From Sporodiniella umbellata (Eukaryota > Mucoromycota > Mucoromycetes > Mucorales > Rhizopodaceae), in NCBI GenBank assembly GCA_025677835.1, contig JAIXMR010000052.1, positions 1-64,000 on the forward strand: a stretch of 64,000 bases of DNA, written 5' to 3'. Under the pieces are notes generated by a model, which was not told the DNA's origin, ran no database searches, and saw only the letters and a program-made list of their open reading frames with translations. Of the stretch, positions 52,540-63,417 are shown in pieces (the first letter of the stretch is position 1; every line of letters begins with the position of its first letter). The translations under genes and the position numbers were made by a program.

Positions 52540-52956
52540 TACACCTTTTGCCAAAATGATGTCGCACTAAAAAAATTTAAGTTGTCGCACAATTTAAACA
52601 AAAAAATAACGCATTAAAAAAATAAAGAGTGTCGTATCTTTTAAGAAAAAAGTGTTGCATAAATAAAAAAAAAGATGTCGCATAAATAAAAAAAAATGTC
52701 GCATTTATAGTAAATCTTTTTGTCAACAAAACGCAATTAGAATGAGTTACACATTTTGTTTCAAAGATGGTGCAGGAAACATTGTAAATGAAAATGGGGA
52801 AGAGCCTATAAAATTTACAGTTAGTTATATGTAATGAGAGTACAATAGTAAAATAAACAAGACAACTGGCAGTTTCTACAAAAGATACGACACTCTTTAT
52901 TTTTTTAATGCGTTATTTTTTATAAATTATGCGACATTATTTTGGCAAAAGGTGTA
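52540..52956. mobile_element. MITE-like inverted-repeat element with 23-bp periodic array
   Basis: Both ends read TACACCTTTTGCCAAAAT inward; TA is the likely target duplication. Further in, 52602-52642 and 52880-52920 are perfect 41-nt inverted copies. The left arm carries seven variants of GTCGCA starting at 52561, 52584, 52607, 52631, 52654, 52677 and 52698, almost exactly 23 bp apart; the right arm has three in opposite orientation (ending 52891, 52914, 52935). The core holds one 30-codon frame (52742-52834, MSYTFCFKDGAGNIV...). No transposase is encoded, so it would be non-autonomous. A Tc1/mariner mobiliser is suggested only by the TA flanks. Confidence 0.8.
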
Positions 52957-53220
52957 TACTCTGTGTACTTTTTATCCACCCTTTACTTACAAGTCAATGC
53001 TGACTTTATCTTGTATTCCTTCTACGTCGGCTGAGTTCAAAAATGTCTTGCTTTGTCAACAGCGGTATCAAGATCTTTTCTATACAAGTGTGTTACTCGA
53101 AACAACGTGGAGAAAGAAAAATATGGGCTGATTTTTTTTCGTTTTTTTTTTTATATATTCAAAGAGAGCCCGCGTGTCCAATCTTGTTTTGTTTCGTTTT
53201 CTTCTTGTGTTGACGTGAAT

Positions 53221-55288
53221 ATGGAAGCGTTGTTTCCTGAAGATCTTTGGCTACCAAGTGAATTCAACTTTGAAGAGGGTTATCTTCAGCCTTCACAACC
53301 CAATTCACTCTATACCTCTTTTGATGACATCTTATCAGCTCAGCCATATGAAGACAGTTCAAACTTGGGATCTTTTTTATCTTTTGAAAACAATAGTAAT
53401 TTTTTTTTTTTTTTTTTGGTTTTTTACTCTCTTGTTTGCTGATCCGCTGGCTTTCATAACCTAGAAAAGATACTTATTCAACCTACCCATCGTAAAACAC
53501 CTAGAAAAACAGCACATCATGTCATTGAACGTCGGTACAGGAACAATATTAACGATCGGATGACTGAACTGAAAAACACCCTACCTGCCCTGAACCAGGC
53601 ATGTAATGAGGATCCACCACAGGGCAATACCCCAGCAGCCACCAAATTAAACAAAGCAACCATCTTGAAAACGGCTACAGACTATATCCAGCATCTGAAG
53701 AGAATCAGCCACGATCTGAAACAAGACAATCAAATGCTACACAACACCATCGGCCAGTTTGCGAACGGTCCAGCCTATCTACAGACTCACCTTCAACAGA
53801 ACCACGAGGCCATTTACCCCACCGGATCTATCACTCAACCAAGAGTCTTTATGGCGATGTTTATGGCTCTCTCTCTTTTTTCTGCTTCTCCTCTCACAAC
53901 GTCACCTACTGAAGACAATCACCACCCTACCTCTCGTGCTTTTGCTGATAATACCACCCACTATACCACTTCTGCATCCGCTCCCCTCTCTGATTTTACT
54001 TGGTAAGCTATTTTTTTTTAAAGATAAAGCTTTTATTCATCCCCTTTCATTTAGGAACGCTTTCAGAACCTGTGGACTTCTCTTTTGTCTGTTCCATTTA
54101 TGTTGGCCTTGGATTCAACCGTATGCTCCCAAGGTACGATTGAAGAAAAAGCGGGTTCAGCCTGAGCAGATACCTGGGGAACGTAGATGTCACGAGATGT
54201 ATACTGTCCTGAGCTGTGTATTACCCCAGACCACATGTGGAATGCTCTGCCTGATTGTAAAAGAAGCTTTGAGTCTCTTGTTGATCTCCAACGGATGCCA
54301 GCTCACCCAAAGGAAAAAGGACATGGACCGATGGATCAAGCTGCAAGAGTTACTCTGTGTGGACCCCACCGATCGTGTTCTGGCCCGGATCTATGTGACG
54401 CTCAAGGTCTTTTGTCTGGTTCATTCTACCTCTCATAGACCTCGTGCTTATGCGACGGCTGCCCTTCAATTTCCGGGTTTGGCGCGCTTCTTTTGGCCGT
54501 GCGTGAAGAAAAACGGGGAGCCTTGGATGATGGCTTTAGCCTGGGCTGACCCTGAACAACACACGTATGGTGGGCTACAAACGATACCTCAGACTCGAGC
54601 CTGGTCTGAAACACTGGAGGCTCTTCAGGGCAAACTGTCCTATACAGTGCTTGTGCCTGTTCAGATCTTGTCCAGCCTTCATCTTTTCAAAGTGCTTTCC
54701 TATCAACTGGAACAAGTCTTGATTCACCCTATGGATCCTGATACCTGCCTGGTCACCCTCATGTATCTCACTCAACAAGAAAGTCTAGCACTCCCCCATT
54801 GGCTTGCTACCGTGGGCGCGGTAGCAGAGGCACTCTTGCAAAACAACGATGTTGACGCTTGGTTACCTCTATTGAGCCAACGCGTGCCACGCTCTATCAC
54901 AGGCGACAAACTCGCTTGGGACGAAGACATCAAACGAAGAATGATTCATACCCTAATCGGAGCAGCTCATGTTCAAAAACCTGAACAGCAAAAACAAGGT
55001 CTCCGCATCCTTCAAAACCTTCCTTCACGTCGTACCGAAAGACCCAACTGGCTCGGTTTGGAGTCTCAAGTTATCTCACTGGCTGAGTGGCTTGTAGACC
55101 TGGTGGGCCTCGAAGCCCTTACAAAAATGGCCCAGCTGGAACCTACGGTCCCAGGTCTGATCAAAGAAAGAGCCAGTCTCTTGAGAAGCTCTTTACGTCG
55201 TTCCACACGTCATCTTTCAGCCATGGATCAACGTCTGAAAGAAATCAAAAGGTTGATTCCTGAACCAGTAAAAAATCCCTCGCTTTAA
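53221..55288 (+). CDS. SREBP-like membrane-bound bHLH transcription factor
   Basis: Homologue of sterol regulatory element-binding proteins (Sre1/SrbA type). Three exons (53221-53395, 53465-54002, 54055-55288) give 648 aa. The N-terminus is acidic and could activate transcription. The bHLH at about residues 72-145 contains TAHHVIERRYRNNINDRM; Tyr83 in ERRYR is the SREBP hallmark replacing the usual arginine. The loop is extended (NQACNEDPPQGNTPAATKLN). Two hydrophobic segments, about 186-201 (VFMAMFMALSLFSASP) and 243-262 (TCGLLFCLFHLCWPWIQPYA), enclose a short luminal loop, giving the SREBP hairpin topology. The long C-terminal domain resembles the SCAP-binding/regulatory region. Expected role: release from ER/Golgi membranes under low sterol or oxygen. 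Confidence 0.9.
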
Positions 55289-55445
55289 CAAAAAAAAAAA
55301 AAAAAAATACACACCCAAGCATAGATACCTATTTGCATCCACATCCACTCCCACATCTATCTATCTATCTATCGATAGATAAATCACAATAAAAAGCATT
55401 TATTCAATCTAAATTTACTATCAAAAGCTCTAAAGCCAACAGGCT
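55289..55445. other. Short convergent spacer with ATCT repeat hairpin
   Basis: Between SREBP and lipase stops. ATCT units at about 55355-55372 pass into ATCGATAGAT, able to form a small hairpin; an A run lies at 55289-55305. Confidence 0.5.
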
Positions 55446-56502
55446 TTACTTTTTGGTCATCATCAAGCCTCTTTTTGTTGAGTTCCTTTCTCGTTTATGT
55501 AGCACCTCGTTAGACAACGGCGTGTTTTGTGAAACGCGGGTGTCATCTGTCATCTCGGTCTGTTTCTGACTTTCATCATGTCGAAGTAAAGAATGGGAAG
55601 TGGATCGATGCTCTAGATTAGGCCGTTTGCGTTGCATCTCGTTCAATCTCAATAGACGGAGACGATAGAGAATTTGATCGATAGCCAATTCGACCTGTAA
55701 ATGGTTTTTGATGATGGACATTTCTATTTCACCCCCCAAAAAAAAAGTAAGCGAACTTTTCTCTCTTTTTGTATCTATTTACTTGGCCAAGTGGCACGTT
55801 CGCCTTGTTGGATAGCATAAGCAGCCAACTTTTCAGTAGGGTTTGAGAGTACCTTAAGAAAGTCAGAGTAGCCAATATCTGGTATAATGGTTATATCGCC
55901 CGAGTATTTTTGGGAGAGAATGGACTGGATCTTGTAAAAGAAAGAGGGCATCACACTCAATTCAGTCAACTACAAAAGTAACACGTTAGCATTGGCTTGA
56001 TCCCTTCCATGGCTTACTTGAGCAAAACGGTGATGGATCTCAGTCTTTGCTAGGTGCATACAGAAGTTAGCCGCTTGTCTCACCTTACTAGGCGCATTGG
56101 TTTTCTGCAAAAAGGGAATCACATGGGGATTGACCTGACAGACAATAAAATGGTTCACGTTGAAAAGTTCGGACAGCTTATTCATTGGTAAGTCGCTAGT
56201 TTTTTTTAATATTATTATTGTTAGTGCTTTTCTTTTCTTTTTTTTTTTTTTTTTTTTTCTTGAATTTACTTTTCAACGGAACCATCGATATATAACTGAT
56301 GTGTTTCTAAAATAGCAAGAGAGTGAGTCTAAAAACGTGCCAATCTGTCTGTCTAATTACCGCTTGGATTCCAATGAACAATTTTCCCATTCTTGTCCTT
56401 TGCATAGATTGGTGTAGATCCATAAAATACAGGAACAGCACAAGATGCAGCACTTTTTAGTTTCAAAAAAAAAAAAAAAAAAAAAAGCATTGGATTTTCA
56501 TA

Positions 56503-56546
<44 letters not shown>

Positions 56547-57854
56547 TACACTGCAGACCAGATTAACTAGCGTGTGTATTTAGATAGGATAAATACGATG
56601 GTTTCATAGGTGGTTAGAATGACTTACAACGTTAGGAGCGGTAAGGTAGTTCAGTAGTCGTGGCATATCGTACAAAGTAGAAGAACTAACAGTGATATTC
56701 AAAATCCAACGTGTACGGTTGAAGGCTTCCTAAACACTTGAAAGTGAGTAAATCACGAAATGAACCTGGTTCTGAACCTACCAGAAATGTATAGTCACCA
56801 AAATTCTCTCGTAGCGACTCTTGTAAAATGGAGACATCAAAGAGGTGTCCTTGTGTAAACAGTCGATGTAACCTGATCAAAGGTGTGTCGGGTTGGCCCG
56901 TTCTTTCAAAACAATCCTAGACTGGCGTTACCAAAAAGAAAGAGAAAGTAGAGGGGAGGCCTTACCAGACTCATATTTGTAGGGTCAAATGCCCAAGGGA
57001 GCTCATCCTCTGTTCTTGTACAGATAATAGAGGCCATGATACTCCCACTGGAAGCCCCCGAAATGATACGGGGCAGCAGGTTGCGCTCGTAAAGACATTT
57101 GATCACCCCAATATGGTTCAATCCCAGCGTGCCACCCCCGCTTAATAAGAGCGCTGTACGACCAAAGCTCTGTCGGATGTTCATGAAGAATTCATGCTTT
57201 GATTTCAAATCCAAGCCGTCTGAAGGGTCTGAAGGCTCATCACAGATCCAGTTGAGTTGTTTGACAACTTCCTCAATATACTCTGATGTCAAATTCTTGG
57301 TGCCTACTCTTGCATAGGAGTACAACTACGCCTATTAGCTTTCCTGCTCTTTCTTAACCCATACTTGCCTTGCTGTTGCCCATATCACCCAGGTTTCTCG
57401 ATAAACTCGTTCTTAGCGCAAAAATCATAGCCGCCTGCCCTTTGTCTAACTTTCGAATCTCTCGCAACTGATCCAATCTCGCTTTGACTAACTCCCAATC
57501 GTAGTCAGGAGAGGCCATGTCCTCTTTCCATTCATTCAGCCCTTTGAGTACAGAAAGAAAAAAAAAGATTGACGTATCAGTTGAAGTCTGTGTCGCCTTT
57601 GTCAAAGAACAGTCCAGAAAATACCTTCAAGTCTGTCCAGCTCGACTGCTGCCTCGGCCCATTCTTCATAAGTAGTGGCAGTTTTCAATAGGTGTTCATA
57701 TTGGCTTCTGAGGTTGCTGTTGACTAGTTTTTTGTAGAGAATCTAATAAACTGTTACCATCATCAAATTTAAACCCCAATCATAAACTATCTTTCTTTAC
57801 AGAAGCACAACTAGGGAAAGAGGTAGAGTTTATTTCTAAAGAATTAAGTGACAT
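55446..57854 (-). CDS. Patatin-type triacylglycerol lipase (Tgl3/4/5 family)
   Basis: Lipid-droplet triacylglycerol lipase/lysophospholipid acyltransferase family. Twelve minus-strand exons (57854-57801, 57742-57625, 57541-57369, 57325-56966, 56916-56782, 56729-56628, 56566-56550, 56452-56361, 56306-56270, 56195-56018, 55969-55783, 55723-55446) join without frame break to 576 aa. Oxyanion motif LLSGGGTLGLNHIG at about 175-188; nucleophile Ser207 in GASSG; catalytic Asp358 in YIDGSVEN. Other hallmarks: TAPNVLIWSAVAASCAVP, NVNHFIVCQVNPHV, and GERATWPKMSIIKNH, which spans the last intron. Intron 3 (57368-57326) has a GC donor in perfect AAG/GCAAGT context. The first exon (MSLNSLEINSTSF) is the least certain. 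Convergent with SREBP, divergent from SMCR8. Confidence 0.9.
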
Positions 57855-58352
57855 TCAAGAAAAAAGAAAAAAGAAAAAAAAAAAAAAAAAAGTAAACAAA
57901 AATACATTTTCACTCTATTAGCACGTGAAAATAATGACACAAATCAGTTGATCTTTTTCATAAAGAAAATTTAGAGTCTCTCCTTTTTACCACTCAGTTC
58001 TTTTCTTAGTCTATTTGGCTTATCTCATTGCTAATCAGGATAACGCTTGTACAAAGACTTTCTGCTGAAGCACCCCTACTAATTGCACCGCAAGAGGAGA
58101 GCAAAATAAATTTTGGGTTTTTGGAATGACTAATCCAGTGGATGCAAGCACTGTTTGGACAAAAAGACAAGCAAAAAAAAAAAAAAAAAGAGAAAAGAAA
58201 CGCATTGGTAAACAGGGCGCATCAGAGAATAGATCTAGAAAAGACGGGTGCGTTCTATAAATGAATTTTTTCGGTTTTCGGAGTGTCGTTTTTTTTTTTT
58301 TTTTTTTTTTTTTTTTTCTCTCTATTTTTTCTTTTACCTGTTGTGTTAAACT
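57855..58352. promoter_or_regulatory. Divergent promoter region lipase/SMCR8
   Basis: About 500 nt between divergent starts. Contains A runs (57871-57891, 58171-58189) and a T run (58289-58317). No specific sites identified. Confidence 0.5.
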
Positions 58353-60538
58353 ATGGCAAACCGTAAGCTGGAGAATAAAATCATATAATTATTATTATTA
58401 TTATTATCATTTGCTTATACGAGTTTCTTTCTTTTTCTGTTTTATTTCCATCTTTCTCTTCAGAATGGTGCCATAATCGACTACTCTCACCAGAAAAAAC
58501 GCCTTTTGATGATTTTGTACTTTTAAGCGAATTCTCAGAAATAGAAGGACCATTGCCGCTCTTGATTATCATTCAAAACACATGCATCGATCTGAAGCAG
58601 AGTGGTTGGGAAATGCAAGTAAAACAGGCAGGTTTAGAAACCTTTGACCTGAATGCTTTTGTTCTTCGTGTTGTCTCTGTTGATAGAACAACCACAGAGT
58701 AAATATCAAACGTTCACCTCAGCTTTTAACACTCTCTAGGAACGAACAGCAAGGTACGTTTTCTATTCCTGACGATTCTCAAGTTTACTTTACTGATAAA
58801 GAACAACAATTTTCTGCATTTGTAAGTTTCACTTTTTTTAAAAAATAAGCAAGAAAAGCTAACCTTTTCCTTTTATAATAGACACATCACCTTACTCTGT
58901 TCGATATTCACGCCCGTGGTTATGTTCACCCAGTTTCTCTTTCTTACATAACCCAAAACGCCTCAAGAATGATGATCCAGCTGGACAGTCTAATGAGCCA
59001 ATTTCATCTGCTTTCGCTTCACTTAAAACGAGGCAATTATGCCAATTTTATGCTCGATTTAAAGTGTCGCTTGCTCGATTTGGACTATACTCGTACACAG
59101 AAAATATTGCCTGCTGAGGCCATCGAGCAGGCTGAAACGTTGACACGGTTTATTCTGGAAACGCTTGAAACCACTTTACCTACGGTAGACTCTCCTCCAG
59201 ATTATAAACCAACATGTATCGATACTTTGTATCCAATGCCTCAGATGGAAAAAAAGCTAAGGTCTTTGGCTCAGCTCTGTCAAAAGCCGTCGGAGGTGAT
59301 TCCTTTGGCTTACTCCATCATGGCACCTCAAGTATCTCAACCACGCCACACGTTTTCCAACTCGGTGATGGAAGACGTCTATCAACAGATGATTGAAGAC
59401 TTAAAGGAGATGACACACTCTCTAAGCCACGACTACTGGTCGGAAAGCATAGAGCCCACCTCCTCTTCAATCACCATCGGACGCACCTTCATGTTAGATT
59501 TTGATTACGCTCAGACAAACAGGTAAGCCAACGTACAACTGTCTTTCTTGTCTAACACTCACTCTGGAGTGAAGCAGTACATCTGAAAATCAGGTAACGC
59601 CACACATTGGTTTTTCTAATGTACTCTACTAAAATACCTTTTACAGGAAGCACACAACGAACCTACGTACCCTCTCTTGTTCAATGCCTGCCAATTGAAA
59701 GAAATCCCTTTGCTGGGTGTCTTGAACAGATACCGTCCTTTAATGACAGATGTCTTGTTTTCGCTATTGACCGGAAGGACGGTGGTAGTACAGGGCCATT
59801 TGAAAAACAAAAAGTAAGAAATAGATAGAAAATAGACAAAACGAGAAAAAAAAAATCGAAAAAAAAAAAAAAAAAAAAAAATAATTTAGTCTGATTCAAG
59901 GCATAGTCAGAGCTTTCTCTGTCTTTGTTCCAGGGCAAAGTCAAGAAAGGCATCAAGTGATTGAATGGTTTGAAAAAGAGAAGCTGACAGATATTGAAGG
60001 CATAAAGCTAGTTGGCATTGGGGAAACAAAGATGGATACCAGTATTCATAGTAGCTGCATATTAGATATTGAGCAAAACACGCTCCGATCAAGTCCAGTT
60101 TACGTTGAGGGACAATGGATTCATCAATGTTTGGATCAAACCCCCTATTTTTCAGTAAGATCCATTGGCGTTGCTTTATTTCTTTTCAGGAAACTAAATC
60201 TTCATCTCTATAGACAGATGGCTCCTATATAGCCTACCTGCATACCGTCTTTATGGACATGTCACTCAAAGCTCATATATACCATCATCTCTACAAGGCA
60301 GATAACTTTCCAATGGGCTCTGCTTGCTCTAAAGGTTACACATCAGACAACAATTCAGAAGCTGGGAGTGTCTCCAGTAGTACAAGCACGCTAAGTAGAA
60401 AGTGGAGTCAACGCTTATTAAAGTATTTAAGAAACCAAGGTGACGAAGGGGATGACGAGGACGAAAATCAAGCTACCATCACCCTCAAAAAAACTGAAGA
60501 ACCCACCCGCTCACTAACAGGCCTTTTTAATCCTCCTC

Positions 60539-60569
<31 letters not shown>

Positions 60570-60872
60570 CAGAAAAAGTAGCATGAGTAGTACCGACAGT
60601 TTGCTGAGTATGGGAAGCCTCGAGGATGTATTGAGTCACGATTTCATCAGCCAGGAGTTCATTGACTCTGATGACGATCAAAGAAGAGATTCAATAGGCC
60701 CTGACGGTGTATCTTTTATTGAAAGAAGGGGCAGAAGGTTTTTGGAAGAAAAGCTGAAAGTTTATGGTGACGATCAAACGATTGTTGTGGTAAGCAAATA
60801 TAAAAAACAAAGTGTAAAAAACGAAAAAGCTGCTGATTGCTTCTCTTTCAGTATTTGGCCACACAGCTTTAA
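58353..60872 (+). CDS. SMCR8: SMCR8-like DENN-module protein
   Basis: Best match is SMCR8, partner of C9orf72 in a Rab-regulating, autophagy and lysosome-linked complex. Nine exons (58353-58362, 58464-58698, 58740-58821, 58882-59522, 59578-59593, 59647-59813, 59890-60154, 60214-60789, 60852-60872) give 670 aa. Hallmarks: DDFVLLSEFSEIEGPLPLL, FDLNAFVLRVVSVDRTTT, FTHHLTLFDIHARGYVHPVS and LDLDYTRTQKI, followed by the cDENN-like PLLFNACQLKEIPLLGVLNR, LFSLLTGRTVVVQG and IEWFEKEKLTDIEGIKLVG. A low-complexity insert has ten threonines from ACT repeats (about 60541-60570). The start exon ATGGCAAACC is chosen for its good donor and phase; an alternative start at 58261 is possible. The 16-nt exon 5 is inferred. 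Confidence 0.85.
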
Positions 60873-61247
60873 GAAACTTCAACAGTGTGGCTCTAATTTT
60901 TTTTTCTTTCTGGCAAAAGCCTCTTTAAGCGTTGAAAACTGTAAGAAATTATTTACAAGTATATACAAAAAAAAAAAAGTAAACGCTCCTATGTTGTATG
61001 CAATAAATGAAGTACGTCCCCATGATTTCTATATGATTGTTTGCCTTTTTTTTTTTTTCTTTGCTGGCGTTATACACTCCTAATTTTAAAGACTGGCAAA
61101 AAAAAAAAAAAAAAAAAAAACCCTCGTCAATGCTTTAAACTAAATGAGAATAAATGTGGGCGGACATCCATTTTCTACCTTAAGCTTGCAAGGTTTCTTT
61201 TTTTTTTTTTTTTTTTTTCCGGCTCTAAATTTTTTTTTCATAACAAA
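60873..61247. other. Spacer with A and T runs
   Basis: 3' flank of the SMCR8-like gene and promoter of TOM7. A run at 61099-61119 and T run at 61198-61218. No other feature. Confidence 0.5.
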
Positions 61248-61453
61248 ATGAACGATTCCACTAAAGACGCACTTTACAAGGTTTGTTAAAAAAAAAAAAA
61301 AGGAATGCTAAGAAGAAAAGTATATTTAAATGTTGTGTTTGTTGGTTTTAGGTTGCTGATGTCACAAAGACTGTCATTCACTGGGGCTTTATTCCTTTTG
61401 TCATTTATTTGGGTATCACTCGTAGCAACCCTAGACCCTCTATTCTTAGGTAA
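61248..61453 (+). CDS. TOM7: Mitochondrial import receptor subunit TOM7
   Basis: Tiny tail-anchored subunit of the outer-membrane TOM complex. Two exons (61248-61280, 61352-61453) give 44 aa: MNDSTKDALYK, then VADVTKTVIHWGFIPFVIYL and GITRSNPRPSILR. The WGFIPFVIYLG membrane segment followed by a Pro-containing tail is diagnostic of TOM7. The final AGG/TAA could also be a splice donor (AG/GTAAAC), which would add residues; the family is usually 50-60 aa, so a missing short last exon is possible. Confidence 0.88.
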
Positions 61454-61785
61454 ACATAATACAACAAATAGAACTCGTTTTGACCTTTTTATACGAATAT
61501 ACACACACACATATATATATATATATATAGACTCATTAGCCCTCTTGCCTAAAACAAGACCAAACTAAACAAAATAACCACAACAAGAGAGAAAGAAAAA
61601 AAAATTTTTTTTCTCTACTTTGGAAAAAGAATGAACAATAGACTTGGAATAAAAACTACTATTTTGAAAAAGGGAAAACATAAAGAAAATAGTTTATTTT
61701 ATGGAAAAGGCATAGACGACTGTATACGTGTGGCTTAAATATGTGTGGTTGTGTATATACAAGGGGGGGGCATGAAGTAAAGAGC
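61454..61785. other. Convergent spacer with CA/TA repeat
   Basis: Between TOM7 and the Myb gene stops. An ACACAC run passes into a TATATA tract at about 61500-61529. No gene. Confidence 0.5.
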
Positions 61786-63057
61786 TTATAAAAATGAGGA
61801 TTGGTTAAAAGGCCAGTCAACCATAAAAGGATCTTCCTTTAATAAGTCTAATCCACGGGAAGCATCGAATTGGGTGTCAAAGTCATCAACTACAAAAAGA
61901 GGGACTTGATCAGGTTGAGCTGGAGGATCTTCATCGTCTGTTGAGAGATCACTAGCAACATCGTCTGGCTTTTTTTTTTCAATCTTGCGATCTTCTTTAC
62001 ATTTGATTTGCATCCAGCGTGTACGGCATTGCCTCTATTTTTATTTGTTTATTGACATGACCTAAAAGGCATGTTTTTTTTTCTTTACCTGAGTACGACC
62101 CGGAATAGTCTCAGCAATACGAATCCAGCACGTTCCAAAACTTTCAACACCCATCCTTAGCAAAGCGTCTTCTTCAGTAGCCCATTTACCCTTTCGAACA
62201 TATGGATCAAGGGCCTCAGTCCAGCGTGCCTGACATTGAATTCCTGTTCGGTTAGGGATTCTTTCAGCAATCTTATTCCAAGGAATAGGCTGAAGACGAC
62301 CCTCAGGGTCAGTAACGTTAGCATACTCAACCACAGAGTATCTTAGCACGTTGTCTTCTTCTTCAGTCCACCTTCCTTTATGAATATTTGGACTGAAATA
62401 AAACAATGTTGGTTAAAATTTTATTTTTGTGGATGAAAAGAATACTTACTTCAAAGCACCCAACCACCGCGTGGAGCATTGCATAGGTGTTCGACTAGGC
62501 ACATGGGCAGCTATCAAAGACCACTTGTGCGAGCCGTGAATGCGTACAGCTTGCTTTAACAGCTCGTCTTCTTCATGCGTCCAGCGCGAGTAAGTTGAAG
62601 GCCGTTTGTTTCTTTTCGTTGAGTGTGTACGCGTGGTAGTAATGATAGGCGATAGGTAAGGGGACCAAAGATCCACTGAATATCGACGCTTATTAGGGAA
62701 GGGTGAAGATAAGTGAAGTGACTATATAGATAAAACACACACACACACACCCATCTGCATAAATTTCTTTTTTGTCTTTGGAAATGTTCAAATTTTTTTT
62801 TTTTTTTTTTTTTTCTTTTTTTACCTGGAGGGTTTCATCAAGCATAGGCTGAACAAGGCCACCTCCACTTTGAAAAGGCTTTTTGCGAAAATGTTAGAAA
62901 GGCTTTTTCATTTTTTTTTTTAAAATATATTTTTGCTTTTTTTTTTTTTACTTGTTGTTGCTGTTCAATTGTTAGGATTTATGTGCAAATTTATGAAAAT
63001 GTGTATGCTTACTTGGTAGCCTGCTGTGTTGTTCCAGTACTGATCAAATAAGTCCAT
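61786..63057 (-). CDS. Three-repeat Myb-like DNA-binding protein
   Basis: Probable transcription factor of 310 aa from six minus-strand exons (63057-63013, 62960-62952, 62878-62825, 62721-62450, 62392-62089, 62034-61786). Repeat 1: YSRWTHEEDELLKQAVRIHG ... RTPMQCSTRW; repeat 2: HKGRWTEEEDNVLRYSVVEY with an inserted loop, ending RTGIQCQARW; repeat 3: KGKWATEEDALLRMGVESFG ... GRTQRQCRTRW, the last junction bridging the final intron. The C-terminal tail is acidic (SDLSTDDEDPP, VVDDFDTQFD). The N-terminus MDLFDQYWNNTAGYQ, a 9-nt microexon coding for QQQ, and KPFQSGGGLVQPMLDETLQ-like sequence are inferred from splice signals. Repeat architecture resembles Bas1/SNAPc4-type proteins; exact orthology unknown. 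Confidence 0.8.
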
Positions 63058-63417
63058 TTTAGGTAACGTGTAATAAAAAAAGGAGGTGTTAAAGAAAGTA
63101 AACAAGGGAAGGTAACAAAAAAAAAAAAATGAAAAAGAGAGGAAGAGAGAGAAAGGAAAAAAGGGGGTCCTTATTAAATGGGGTTTGACTTTGCATGCGC
63201 GAGTCTGTGCGTATATGTGTTACAAAAATGTGGTGAAGTAAGCATACAAATATTTTCTCGGCACCCAAAAAAAAAAATAAAAAAAATAGGCAGTGGGAGG
63301 GAGATAGAAACGATGGTTCGTTTGACATCATCTTTGGTTTAGAGTGAAATGTTAAGAATGCTTTTTTTTTTTTTCTTTGATGAATGCATCTCAAGGAACG
63401 TTTATATATAATCTGTT
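63058..63417. other. Spacer, no gene recognised
   Basis: Promoter side of the Myb gene and 3' flank of the homeobox gene, purine-rich on the plus strand (63091-63170). Open frames are low-complexity. Confidence 0.5.

Larger units (their letters stand above)
49460..53220. other. Transposon-bearing spacer
   Basis: About 3.8 kb without intact genes. Holds a broken DDE transposase (about 50750-51440) and an inverted-repeat element with periodic motifs (52540-52956). T-run/A-run junction at 50501-50528. The right end should contain the SREBP-like promoter. Confidence 0.7.

Noticed and set aside
52559..52710. Regularly spaced GTCGCA boxes as a CRISPR-like array
   Set aside because: Repeats are six to seven bases, spacers are near-identical A-rich DNA, the setting is eukaryotic and the array lies inside inverted repeats.
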